From: Methylomarinum sp. Ch1-1
GTDB lineage: Bacteria; Pseudomonadota; Gammaproteobacteria; Methylococcales; Methylomonadaceae
Reading direction: 5' to 3'
Length of the DNA stretch: 64,000 bases
Assembly: GCF_030717995.2 (NCBI RefSeq)
Contig: NZ_CP157743.1
Span: 682,001 to 746,000, forward strand
Shown here: in pieces, positions 1 to 8,576 of the stretch
Position numbering within the stretch: the first letter of the stretch is position 1
Layout of the letters: every line of letters starts with the position of its first letter
Notes under the pieces: generated by a model
The model's input: the letters and a program-made list of their open reading frames with translations, nothing else
Database searches by the model: none
Told to the model about the DNA's origin: nothing
Position numbers and translations under genes: made by a program

Positions 1-19
1 GGAAAAATGTCTATTCACT

Positions 20-149
20 CAGCAATTCCGAATTTGAGCGTTTTAGCGGTGTTTAGGGCCAGGGTGTGTCTGTCGAGAAACCCAGCACCTAAATTCCATG
101 GCTATAGGACTATATTTTACATTCCAGGATAATTTAGGTGCTGGGTGAA
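20..149. repeat. Left half of repeat O joined to hairpin H
   Basis: Bases 20-80 match the left half of the O element (CAGCAATTCC end, then the block around GGTGTGTCTGTCGAG). Bases 81-149 are a complete H hairpin whose arms are CCCAGCACCTAAAT and ATTTAGGTGCTGGG. The right half of O is missing, so this is a truncated composite just downstream of mpl. The H arms may also end the mpl transcript, but there is no clear U-run. Confidence 0.8.
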
Positions 150-181
150 CCCCATCGATGACCTTGTCGCATTTGCGTTAT

Positions 182-1531
182 TCAAAGCTCATCGCGCAAA
201 CGCTGATAGATCCCGCCGAAACTGCCGTTACTCATCAACACCGCATGCGCGCCGGTCGCTTTTTCTTTTTTCAGTCTGGCGATAATATCATCCAACTTGC
301 TATGAATCTCTATATTGTCGGCGTATTGCTGTAACGCGCTTAAATCCCAATTTAAATTTTCCGGCTGATAGATGATCGCGATATCTGCCTCCGCCAGCGA
401 TTGCGCCAACGATTGCGTGTGTATCCCCATGCGCATCGTGTTCGATCGCGGCTCGACGATCGCGATGATTTTTTCGTCGCCGACCTGCTTACGCAAGCCG
501 TCCAGCGTCATCTTTATCGCGGTCGGATGATGGGCGAAGTCGTCATATAAAGTCATGCCGTCGACTCTGGCAATCACCTCCATGCGCCGCTTGACGTTTT
601 TAAACCGCGCCAGCGCCTTGATCGCATCGCCGGGCAGTATGCCGATATGTCTGGCCGCCGCAATCGCCGCCAAGGCGTTATATACATTATGCCGGCCGGT
701 CAGCGGCCAATGCAGTACGCCTTGCGGAATCTGGTCAAACAATACCTCGAATTCACTGCCGTCCTGTTTGATCAACTCGGCCCGCCATAAGGCATCGTCA
801 TCGATCGCTGTTTTTTGCACCGGCGTCCAGCATCCCATTTCTAACACATCGGCAATATTATCTTCATGTTGCGGCGCGATAATTAAGCCCTCGCCTGGCA
901 CCGTTCGGACCAAATGATGAAACTGTTTCTTGATCGCGTCCAGATCATCGAAAATATCTGCATGATCGAATTCCAGGTTATTCAAGATCGCCGTTCTGGG
1001 GCGGTAATGAACGAATTTCGAACGCTTGTCGAAAAAAGCGGAATCATATTCATCGGCTTCGATGACGAAAAAATCCGATTCCCCCAGCCTGGCCGAAATA
1101 CCGAAATTAAGCGGTATGCCGCCAATCAAAAAACCCGGTTTGAAGCCCTGATATTCCAGTATCCAACTGAGCATACTGGTGGTGGTGGTTTTACCATGTG
1201 TGCCGGCGACGCCCAGCACCCACTTATGCTGCAATACATGTTCGGACAACCATTGCGGACCGGAAACATAGGCCATACCGCGGTTTAGCACCGCCTCCAC
1301 TTCGGGATTGCCTCTCGACATGGCGTTGCCGATGATCACCAGGTCCGGCTTGCAATCCAGATTTTCGGCCTTATAGTCGGACATCAATTCGATGCCTTGC
1401 TCCGCCAATTGAGTGCTCATCGGCGGATAAACGTTCTGATCCGAACCGCTAACCCGATGGCCCATTTGTCTGGCAATCAAGGCCAGTCCGCCCATGAAGG
1501 TGCCGCAGATTCCGAGTATATGTATATGCAT
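182..1531 (-). CDS. mpl: UDP-N-acetylmuramate:L-alanyl-gamma-D-glutamyl-meso-diaminopimelate ligase
   Basis: Cytoplasmic Mur-family ligase of peptidoglycan recycling that joins the salvaged tripeptide to UDP-MurNAc. It shows the N-terminal Mpl signature HILGICGTFMGG, the ATP-binding loop GVAGTHGKTTTT (about residue 110), the central EADEYDSAFFDKRSKF block and a C-terminal YDDFAHHPTA motif. These are typical of Mpl rather than MurC. I start at the ATG that aligns with the usual MxIHILGICG beginning, giving about 449 residues against roughly 457 in E. coli; in-frame ATGs exist up to 21 bases upstream (1552). No strong ribosome binding site is visible at either. The first ~25 coding bases occur again upstream in the tandem repeat at 1506-2060, so the promoter and leader are probably rearranged. 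Confidence 0.93.
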   Translation of the reverse strand: MHIHILGICGTFMGGLALIARQMGHRVSGSDQNVYPPMSTQLAEQGIELMSDYKAENLDCKPDLVIIGNAMSRGNPEVEAVLNRGMAYVSGPQWLSEHVLQHKWVLGVAGTHGKTTTTSMLSWILEYQGFKPGFLIGGIPLNFGISARLGESDFFVIEADEYDSAFFDKRSKFVHYRPRTAILNNLEFDHADIFDDLDAIKKQFHHLVRTVPGEGLIIAPQHEDNIADVLEMGCWTPVQKTAIDDDALWRAELIKQDGSEFEVLFDQIPQGVLHWPLTGRHNVYNALAAIAAARHIGILPGDAIKALARFKNVKRRMEVIARVDGMTLYDDFAHHPTAIKMTLDGLRKQVGDEKIIAIVEPRSNTMRMGIHTQSLAQSLAEADIAIIYQPENLNWDLSALQQYADNIEIHSKLDDIIARLKKEKATGAHAVLMSNGSFGGIYQRLRDEL

Positions 1532-2060
1532 CGATTGTTTTTTTGGCATCATTGTTTTGGTGCTTGCTGTTGATCTTCGGCGTCGGCCTGTGCTTCGTCC
1601 TGGCTGCCCGCCTCGTTTTCTTCTATTTCTGCGCGAGGCGGGTTATTCAACCCGCCCCGAACGTTTTGGTTTTTAGTTTGGCTTAGGATTGAAAGATTCA
1701 GGCCGGGGTTACAACCCCCGGCCTGCTCAGATTCCGAGTATATGTATATGCATCGATTGTTTATTGGGGGTCATTGTTTGGTGCTTGCTGTTGATCTTCG
1801 GCGTCGGCCTGTGCTTCGTCCTGGCTGCCCGCCTCGTTTTCTTCTATTTCTGCGCGGGGCGGGTTATTCAACCCGCCCCGAACGTTTTGGTTTTTAGTTT
1901 GGCTTAGGGTTGAAAGATTCAGGCCGGGGTTACAACCCGCCTGCTCAAGAATATGCCTATGCATCGATTGTTTATTGGGGGTCATTGTTTGGTGCTTGCT
2001 GTCGATCTTCGGCATCGGCCTGTGCTTCGTCCTGGCCGCCCGCCTCGTTTTCTTCTATCG
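1506..2060. repeat. Tandem triplication spanning mpl 5' end and ankyrin-gene 3' end
   Basis: Three imperfect copies begin at about 1506, 1728 and 1946, a period of about 220 bases. Each unit reads on the minus strand from the 3' coding end of the ankyrin gene into the first codons of mpl. The two copies nearest mpl also carry a hairpin with arms GGCGGGTT and AACCCGCC and a decayed hairpin further on. Only the copy at 1946-2060 is attached to the full ankyrin gene and only the copy at 1506 continues into mpl. The middle copy is a fossil of both ends. Confidence 0.85.
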
Positions 2061-2517
2061 TGACGATTTCGACTTCTTCCTTCGCGCCGGCTTGTTCCAA
2101 CATCTTGACCAAGTGTTGGTGCGGTGTTTTTTTCGCCTTCGCCAACACGCTGATATTCTGTTTATCGACGGCATTGACATCGGCGCCGGTGGCAATTAAC
2201 AGCGATACGATTTGTTGATCGCCAAACACCAGCGCATCCATTAACGCCGTCGAGCCTAGATCATCGGCGATATTGACATCGGCGCCATAATTCAGCAAAA
2301 TCTTCACCGCCCTGACATTCCCGTTAAAGCTGGCGCCCATCAGCGCTGTCCTACCACTGGTGGTTTTGGCGTTTACCTCGATGCCTTGCGCCAACAAGGA
2401 GTGCAATCGTTCGTTTTTGCCCGCGATCGCGGCGGCGAACAAGTCATTAGCGTCTTCCGCGGCAGCGGACTGAGCCAAACTCAATAATAACGATAATAAA
2501 AATAGCGTTTTTAACAT
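1972..2517 (-). CDS. Secreted ankyrin-repeat protein
   Basis: 181 residues. A hydrophobic N-terminus with an AAA-type cleavage site (after about residue 20) suggests export to the periplasm. Residues ~25-145 hold three to four ankyrin repeats with the usual TALMGASFNG and GADVNIADD type segments. The last ~30 residues are acidic and Gln/Asn-rich (ENEAGGQDEAQADAED) and probably disordered. Periplasmic ankyrin proteins of this kind (AnkB-like) usually mediate protein contacts and are sometimes linked to oxidative stress, but no partner is evident. The 3' coding end is the part copied in the tandem triplication toward mpl. Confidence 0.8.
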   Translation of the reverse strand: MLKTLFLLSLLLSLAQSAAAEDANDLFAAAIAGKNERLHSLLAQGIEVNAKTTSGRTALMGASFNGNVRAVKILLNYGADVNIADDLGSTALMDALVFGDQQIVSLLIATGADVNAVDKQNISVLAKAKKTPHQHLVKMLEQAGAKEEVEIVTIEENEAGGQDEAQADAEDRQQAPNNDPQ

Positions 2518-2575
2518 CTTGAAATAGTTTCTTGCGTTTAACGGTCAGTTAGGATGAAATACCGCATTAATTGTC

Positions 2576-2812
2576 GTAACTACTCAGTATGAAAATGCGC
2601 TTTCTATCAGTTGCTTGCTCCGGAAGGCGCCGTTCACCCAGCACCTAAATAAACGAAGATGCTTTATCGCAGCCATTAGCCTATGGAATTTAGGCGTTGG
2701 GTGAATATATCCCTATAGGCTTGTATGCGACATACTTGTCGCATACACTTCTTCCGCAAGCAACTGATAGAAAGAGGAAATATTTTCTCAATACCGAGCT
2801 TTAATTAGTTAC
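2576..2812. mobile_element. Palindromic MITE, family C, with nested hairpin H
   Basis: Starts GTAACTACTCAGTAT and ends with the near-complement (TTAATTAGTTAC). Long inner arms pair around CTTTCTATCAGTTGCTTGC (near 2600) and GCAAGCAACTGATAGAAAG (near 2755). The flanks TAATTGTC (2568-2575) and TCATTGTC (2813-2820) look like an 8-bp target duplication with two differences. An H hairpin (2633-2705, one arm diverged) occupies the middle. It fills most of the space between the ankyrin gene and apaG. Confidence 0.75.
2633..2705. repeat. Hairpin element H inside family C element
   Basis: Arms TTCACCCAGCACCTAAAT and a diverged ATTTAGGCGTTGGGTGAA. The loop differs from the loop shared by most other H copies, so this copy is older or of another subtype. 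Confidence 0.75.
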
Positions 2813-2935
2813 TCATTGTCAAACTCGTCGCACATCAAAAATTTGGCGTCTTATTTCCCGATGAATAAGGCCGAATCCAGGCGTCCTTAAACCTAATTTG
2901 TGCGGTGTGAACCATATCATATAAACCCTTGCCGC

Positions 2936-3313
2936 ATGAGCGAAAAAAATAAAATACTCGTAGAAGCCATACCCCAGTACATTGAAGCACAATCCTCCCC
3001 TGAAGACGATCGTTATGTATTCTCCTACACGATCACCATTACCAATATCGGCGCCGTTCCCGCTACCTTATTGACCCGTCATTGGTTGATCACCGATGCC
3101 AACGGCAAAATTCAGGAAGTGAGCGGCGAAGGCGTCATCGGCGAACATCCTCATCTGAAACCGGGCGAGTCGTTTCGCTATACCAGCGGTGCGATGATCG
3201 AAACACCGGTGGGGGTGATGCAAGGTAAATATACGATGATTTCCGATGACGGCGAAAACTTCAAGGCGCCGATCGCCAAATTCACATTATCCATTCCCAG
3301 AACCCTGCACTGA
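2936..3313 (+). CDS. apaG: ApaG family protein
   Basis: 125 residues, the usual ApaG length (DUF525), an all-beta immunoglobulin-like fold. The motifs VFSYTITITNIG, ARLLTRHW-type (here ATLLTRHWLITDANG), GEGVIGEHPHLKPGE and YTSGAMIETPVGVMQGKY are diagnostic. The start at 2936 gives the normal family N-terminus (MSEKNKILVE). The stop overlaps the ATG of apaH by one base, so translation is probably coupled. ApaG binds nucleotides in some species, but its exact role is not settled. Confidence 0.94.
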   Translation: MSEKNKILVEAIPQYIEAQSSPEDDRYVFSYTITITNIGAVPATLLTRHWLITDANGKIQEVSGEGVIGEHPHLKPGESFRYTSGAMIETPVGVMQGKYTMISDDGENFKAPIAKFTLSIPRTLH

Positions 3314-4128
3314 TGTCTATTTATGCGATAGGCGATATTCAAGGCTGCTATGACGAGCTGTTAAGATTACTGGATATCGTCGAATTCAACGAGAACCGCG
3401 ACCAACTCTGGTTTGCCGGCGACTTGGTCAACCGAGGTCCAAAATCTTTGCAAACTTTGCGCTTCGTCAAATCCTTAGGCGATGCCGCCGTCACGGTGCT
3501 GGGCAATCATGATTTACATTTAATCGCAATCTCGTTGGCGCAAAGAAAGCTGCGTAAAAAAGATTCACTGCGCCAGGTCTTGGAGGCGCCGGATCATGAA
3601 GAATTAATCCATTGGCTCAGGCATCGGCCATTGTTCCATAGCCAGGATAATTTTTGTCTATTGCACGCCGGCCTGCCGCCGCAATGGGATTTTCACCAGA
3701 CCCAAAAAATGGCGGCGAAGGCGGAAAACATACTGCAAGGTCCGAATTATGCCGGTTTTTTCAAAAGCATGTATGGCGACAAACCCTCACTCTGGTCAAC
3801 TGAGCTGAACAACACCGAACAAGCGCGTTTCATCGTCAACTGTTTCACCCGCATGCGTTATTGCGATACCCAGGGCCGATTGGACTTCAGTCATAAGGGG
3901 GCGCCAGGCACGCAACCTCAGACGCTGTATCCATGGTTTGCCGTGCCGGGCCGCAAAAGCGCCGATATGAAAATCATCTTCGGACATTGGTCCACGCTGG
4001 GCTATTATCATGGCCATAACTGTTATGCGATCGATACCGGCTGTCTGTGGGGCGGGCAGCTGACGGCATTGAGGCTGGATAACCCCCCCGAGCGAATCAG
4101 TATTGATTGTGCGCCGTCAACAGCCTGA
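3313..4128 (+). CDS. apaH: Bis(5'-nucleosyl)-tetraphosphatase, symmetrical
   Basis: 271-residue metallophosphatase that cleaves Ap4A symmetrically to 2 ADP and removes Np4 caps from RNA. The metal-binding motifs are present in order: GDIQGCYDEL (residue 7), GDLVNRGPKS (about 36), LGNHDLHL (about 62), HAGLPPQW (about 118) and FGHWSTLG near the C-terminus. It is overlapped by apaG, the usual gammaproteobacterial pair, though ksgA and pdxA are absent here. Confidence 0.96.
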   Translation: MSIYAIGDIQGCYDELLRLLDIVEFNENRDQLWFAGDLVNRGPKSLQTLRFVKSLGDAAVTVLGNHDLHLIAISLAQRKLRKKDSLRQVLEAPDHEELIHWLRHRPLFHSQDNFCLLHAGLPPQWDFHQTQKMAAKAENILQGPNYAGFFKSMYGDKPSLWSTELNNTEQARFIVNCFTRMRYCDTQGRLDFSHKGAPGTQPQTLYPWFAVPGRKSADMKIIFGHWSTLGYYHGHNCYAIDTGCLWGGQLTALRLDNPPERISIDCAPSTA

Positions 4129-4148
4129 TTCGGCTCAATGAACAAGCA

Positions 4149-6167
4149 TTAACTTGCGGGCGCCGCATGTTGCGCCGCTAATCTTACGATGACGGCTTTC
4201 ATACGTTGCGCGCTTGTTCTCAAGGCATCGCCTTGCCGGTCATGACGCCTTTCCAAATTCGTCAGGATGGTCAGCGCCTGTTGATAGTGCGCGGTGGCCG
4301 CCAGCGCATCCGCCAACATCAATTCATAACGAGCGAATGAAGGGGCTTTTTGTCTGGCTTTGAGTACGGTCTTTAACGCCTGATGATAAAGCCCATAGCC
4401 CATTTCGATATCGAATAAATGATTGGTGAAATAATGGCGTTTAGCCTTACCGAGGCGTGGATTGATGATGGCCGCATTCAACCATTGCCGGACGATATCG
4501 ACATGAGACGCGCAAGATGCATGCTTGGCCTTGATGCAGCGCCCGGCGACATCCAGCGCTCTCAAACCCCATGCGCTGATCGGCCTTTGCCTCAACATTT
4601 CGGTGATATGGTCGGGGTCGATCAGTTCCGAAGCCTGCTGTTTTTTCAACGCCGCCATCGCCTCGGGCGGGGTCACCATCGCCACGCTAATTAGAAAACC
4701 GACCTCATCCGGCTGCAATTGCGCCGCCCTGAAATAGTATGGATAAGCCTGGAAAGGGTCGCGCAATTTTTTGTATAAAACTTCTCCATACAAATACTGA
4801 CTATTCGCCGATAACGGATGATTGGCGGCGATACTGGCGATGAAACTGTTTTCGCTGCGCCAGAATTCGGCTCTGGCATGGCTTGCCGAATAAAGCCCGG
4901 CAATCAATATCCCCGTCAAACCGGCGGTGACGATATTGGTATTGCCAAACTGATTCACAAACTTCGCACCATAGACCACGAACAAAACGATCGGTCCGAT
5001 AACCGGCATATAGTTTCTGTGCTCGTAGATCAGCTTCAATGGTATGAAGCTCGATTCCATGCTGTGGCCGAGTAAATACCAAAACACGGCAAATGCAAAT
5101 ACCGGCGCACTTTTCCGTAAACGCAGCGCCAACAGGACGACAACCAGCCAGGCTATTACCGCAACCAGCGTCGTCCACGGGGATAGCCAGCCTTTACTCA
5201 ACGATAAATCGTCATGAAAAAGTCCCATCACGGTGATATCCGGCGCAGCCAACATCGATAAATAAAACCATAGCACCCTGGCTTCGGTTAACAGGCGTTC
5301 GGAAAGACTGAAAGGCCGCGCTAAATAGCCGGATAAAATATTGCCAGGATAGACAAAACAATAAATCAAGCCAGCGACAACGGGCAGTATTACGGTGATG
5401 GCATAAAAAAGCCACAAGCTGCGTCGATCGCCAAGCCGCCGGTCCTGCCCTCCGTGACTCAACAACGTCGTTTCGATCGCTACGACATACAACGGCAGCA
5501 AGGCTGCATTTTCCTTGCACATCAGACCAAGCAGCGTACCGCCTATCACCCCGGCATACATCCAGGCCATTCCGCCCGATTGACCGCGTTGATAACGCAG
5601 GCGGCCGATGACGAATACGCATAAGCCCAGCAACATGAATGTCGCCGCCATGCTGGTCATGCGCTGTACGACGTAGGTCACCGGCGTTAACTGCAAGGGA
5701 TGCAACGCCCAAACGCTGGCGATCAACGCGGCCATCAACACGCCATGACTGCCCGCGTCTTTAGTGGCAAGCAATTTCGGCGTTAGCAGCCAGGCCAACC
5801 AGAACAGCAGCGCGGTGTTGATTATATGTATGACCAGATTGGTCGTCTTGAATATAAAGGTCTCGGCGAAGCCGCCGGAAAAATAATAGTTAACGCCAAA
5901 TGACAGCGCCGGCAATATCCGTTTCAAGCGTCCGCTTTCATTGGACAGCAACGCCTTTTTCAGCGAATCAATGGACAGATCCTCGATGGCCACGCCGGGA
6001 TTTTCGGTGATGTTGAGCTGGTCATCGAAAACCAACGGACCATTGAGGGACGGCCAATACGCGGAAATAATCAGCAGGCATATCAGGCTGTAGATAATAA
6101 CGGGGCTTAGCGCCAATGCCTTCAGATGACTGTGAAAGGAAATTTTATGTTGCTCGTTGGCCATCAT
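4149..6167 (-). CDS. Multi-spanning GT-C-like membrane protein with C-terminal TPR-type helices
   Basis: About 672 residues from the start chosen here (ATGATG at 6167/6164); longer in-frame starts reach 6230. There are about 11 hydrophobic segments in the first 430 residues. A long first extracytoplasmic loop contains VFDDQLNITENPGV, resembling the acidic first-loop motif of GT-C glycosyltransferases such as TMTC-type O-mannosyltransferases. The C-terminal ~220 residues are alpha-helical with TPR-like spacing (ANSQYLYGEVLYKKL, PSFARYELMLADALA). It follows the minor-pilin operon on the same strand by about 90 bases, which suggests modification of pilins or another envelope protein. Glycosyltransferase activity is an inference. 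Confidence 0.6.
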   Translation of the reverse strand: MMANEQHKISFHSHLKALALSPVIIYSLICLLIISAYWPSLNGPLVFDDQLNITENPGVAIEDLSIDSLKKALLSNESGRLKRILPALSFGVNYYFSGGFAETFIFKTTNLVIHIINTALLFWLAWLLTPKLLATKDAGSHGVLMAALIASVWALHPLQLTPVTYVVQRMTSMAATFMLLGLCVFVIGRLRYQRGQSGGMAWMYAGVIGGTLLGLMCKENAALLPLYVVAIETTLLSHGGQDRRLGDRRSLWLFYAITVILPVVAGLIYCFVYPGNILSGYLARPFSLSERLLTEARVLWFYLSMLAAPDITVMGLFHDDLSLSKGWLSPWTTLVAVIAWLVVVLLALRLRKSAPVFAFAVFWYLLGHSMESSFIPLKLIYEHRNYMPVIGPIVLFVVYGAKFVNQFGNTNIVTAGLTGILIAGLYSASHARAEFWRSENSFIASIAANHPLSANSQYLYGEVLYKKLRDPFQAYPYYFRAAQLQPDEVGFLISVAMVTPPEAMAALKKQQASELIDPDHITEMLRQRPISAWGLRALDVAGRCIKAKHASCASHVDIVRQWLNAAIINPRLGKAKRHYFTNHLFDIEMGYGLYHQALKTVLKARQKAPSFARYELMLADALAATAHYQQALTILTNLERRHDRQGDALRTSAQRMKAVIVRLAAQHAAPAS

Positions 6168-6256
6168 GCTTCGTTGGGCGCTACAACGCCAGCACCGAAA
6201 AGACTGTCTCTTGCCGGCCGATTCCGGCATTCAACCGGAACCGGGGTTGCAAAGGA

Positions 6257-8572
6257 TTAATTACAATCAACTTCCCTTGTATATCCGCCCGCCGACAAGG
6301 TCGCTGACTGATTAATGGTGCCCGAACAGAATTCAAGCGTGCCATTGGCTTTCGTATGCTCGCCATTCACCGTAATGGCGCCGCTCCAGCTACTCGTCGT
6401 GCTTACACAGGAAAGCGTGGTGCTGTTGTCCTGACAGGACCCATTAGGCGTCATTTCGGCGGAAACACTGAAATTGTTATTCCAGCTATTCGGCAAATTG
6501 ACCGTGACGGTAATGATGACCGTGGTCGGTTCGGTGCCGATCTGGTATGAGTATTTCACCTCGGTGATATCATAAGCCCGGTCGTTCGAGGTCGGATACA
6601 GCGTCGTCGTCGTTGATTCGGGCAGATAGTCATTGACGCCGACGATGCCGGTATTGCTCAACAATATCTTGGCGTCGAGGGTAAACACATCGCTGACCGA
6701 CAACACCTGCACCTCGCCGCGATTGATCGACGGCGTCGTTGACGCCTTGCGGATACCGAAGTTGGTCACGCAACCTCCGGCGGTTGTCGTCTTATCGATG
6801 ACTTTTTTGCCGGTATTGGTGCTGGCGGTTTCGCCCGAACTATCGACGCATTCCGGCTGCCAATCGGTCAGACGGGTCAGGTTGATTTCGTTGAACGGCA
6901 CGTTTTCAAAAAAGGTATTCGGTTGATTAATCCTGACATCATCGAGTTTTGCCAAAGTAAAGGGATCCATATAATCCATGTAGATGCCTCTGGCGATGAA
7001 GCGGGTCGTGATCGGATAGGTCGTGTTGCCGGCCGGCGGCCAGACAAAGGAGGTGGCCGGGTTGGTAATGGTCGTCACCGGCAGATTATTCTTATTCGCC
7101 ACCACCTGACTGACATAGTCCTTGATATAGGTGCGATACTGAGTAATCACGCTGTTGGTCGCTCCCGGCGTGAACGCGTCCTGGGCCGCGGCGGCGAAGG
7201 TGCTGCCATGCAGATGCCAGTCCTGAAAGACCCGGAATTTGCCGTTGATTCGCTTCAAGCGGCAGGCTTCCAGATAAGAAGTGCCGTTGTTCCCCGGCAC
7301 AACTTCAACGCCGCTCGCATCATAATGTTTATGATCGCCGGTCGTCGAATCATAATCGGAAACCGGGCGCCAGGGGTCGGTGCAGTTCGCCCGTTGACCA
7401 TAGGGGTCGGTGCTGCCATCATCATCGGTCGGATCGTCATCGCCGGCTTCGCAGGCATAAGATTTGGCCTCATCGGTGGTATTGTCGGCGATGCCGTCAT
7501 TGTTCTCATCAGCATCCGAAGAGGTAAGAAACGCATAGCTGCCATCGTGATGATCACGGCAACAAGTATTGCAAAAAGGGTGTTGTGAACTGGCGCCGGT
7601 TGCCGACTGACCGATGACCTTGGTGATGATATCGCCGATGAAATCGACGCGCTCCGAACCTTCCTGGGCGATAAACGGATGCACTGCAGGATGGAAAAAA
7701 CTTGCTACATAGTGAGGATGATCGAAAGGCTCATCGACTTTTGGATCATTGTCATGATCCGGATGCCATATCGAACGGGCAACCGGAAAGCCCAAACCGA
7801 TATGATTACCGCCTGGGGCAAATTCGCATTCGCAACGGATATTCAAAAATTCCTCTTCCCGCAGCGCGGTACCGTCGCCGATATACGTCACCGTTTCGAA
7901 CTGACTGTAAAAATAGTCCTCGCTGGCGATTTTCTTGATGGCGGGTTCCGGCAACGTCGTTTCCACCGCTTCTCCGGAAGTGTCGATGGCGATGACCTCG
8001 GGCGCTTGTCCCGGGTTATAGGTTACCTTCGGCCCGGTCGAACCGCTGCCGCCCCCACCTAATAATTTTTCCCCATAGACGTCCAGTTTGGAAATATAGG
8101 TATCCAAATTGACCTGTTCGACATTGCCGTCAATATTGGTCCAACTGACCGTCATCGTGATCTCTTTATAGGAGGAATCGTTGACATTGCTGTCGGCCAA
8201 CGTCTGCGGCGTTCCCGATGCGGTCACCTGGTAATTGACGACATTCCAGAATATGTCATAGGCGGTGTTGCCGACCGTCGTCGATGTCCAGGCGATCGTG
8301 CCGCCGGCATTGTCCTGAATTTGCGTATACGCTAAATCCGCGGCATTGCTGGTCGGATAGATGGTGTTAAAAGTCCTCAAATCATCGATTCTTTGCTGGG
8401 CCAGTTGCAGCGCCACATTTCTCGCTTGCGCCTCCGCCCCGCTCTTGATGAAGCCGCCCTGCAGCTTGGCGATTGCCGCGACGCCCAGCGCCAATAGCAC
8501 CAACGCGATCAGCGCCTCGATTAATATTGAACCCGACTGTCTATTATTTTTCATCATTCGCACCGCCATCAT
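6257..8572 (-). CDS. Very large PilV-like minor pilin with adhesin-like extension
   Basis: 771 residues. The N-terminus is a type IV prepilin leader: SGSILIEALIALVLLALGVAAIAKL, cleaved after the Gly, with Glu at mature position 5. It is related to PilV. PilV proteins are normally 150-200 residues; this one has about 550 extra residues with many His/Cys (HPFCNTCCRDHHDG) and Asp-rich loops (DADENNDGIADN, DDDPTDDDGSTDPYG) that resemble calcium-binding turns. The C-terminal ~150 residues are Thr/Ser-rich and look like an immunoglobulin-like domain. The ATG at 8572 follows an AGG at suitable distance. It is last of four minor-pilin genes and may act as the pilus-tip adhesin, since no pilY1 is present. 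Confidence 0.75.
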   Translation of the reverse strand: MMAVRMMKNNRQSGSILIEALIALVLLALGVAAIAKLQGGFIKSGAEAQARNVALQLAQQRIDDLRTFNTIYPTSNAADLAYTQIQDNAGGTIAWTSTTVGNTAYDIFWNVVNYQVTASGTPQTLADSNVNDSSYKEITMTVSWTNIDGNVEQVNLDTYISKLDVYGEKLLGGGGSGSTGPKVTYNPGQAPEVIAIDTSGEAVETTLPEPAIKKIASEDYFYSQFETVTYIGDGTALREEEFLNIRCECEFAPGGNHIGLGFPVARSIWHPDHDNDPKVDEPFDHPHYVASFFHPAVHPFIAQEGSERVDFIGDIITKVIGQSATGASSQHPFCNTCCRDHHDGSYAFLTSSDADENNDGIADNTTDEAKSYACEAGDDDPTDDDGSTDPYGQRANCTDPWRPVSDYDSTTGDHKHYDASGVEVVPGNNGTSYLEACRLKRINGKFRVFQDWHLHGSTFAAAAQDAFTPGATNSVITQYRTYIKDYVSQVVANKNNLPVTTITNPATSFVWPPAGNTTYPITTRFIARGIYMDYMDPFTLAKLDDVRINQPNTFFENVPFNEINLTRLTDWQPECVDSSGETASTNTGKKVIDKTTTAGGCVTNFGIRKASTTPSINRGEVQVLSVSDVFTLDAKILLSNTGIVGVNDYLPESTTTTLYPTSNDRAYDITEVKYSYQIGTEPTTVIITVTVNLPNSWNNNFSVSAEMTPNGSCQDNSTTLSCVSTTSSWSGAITVNGEHTKANGTLEFCSGTINQSATLSAGGYTREVDCN

Positions 8573-8576
8573 AAAC

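Noticed and set aside
7255-7557. Met-rich open frame opposite the large pilin gene
   Set aside because: It is the antisense reading of Asp/His-rich codons (GAT/CAT) in the pilin and has no start signal.
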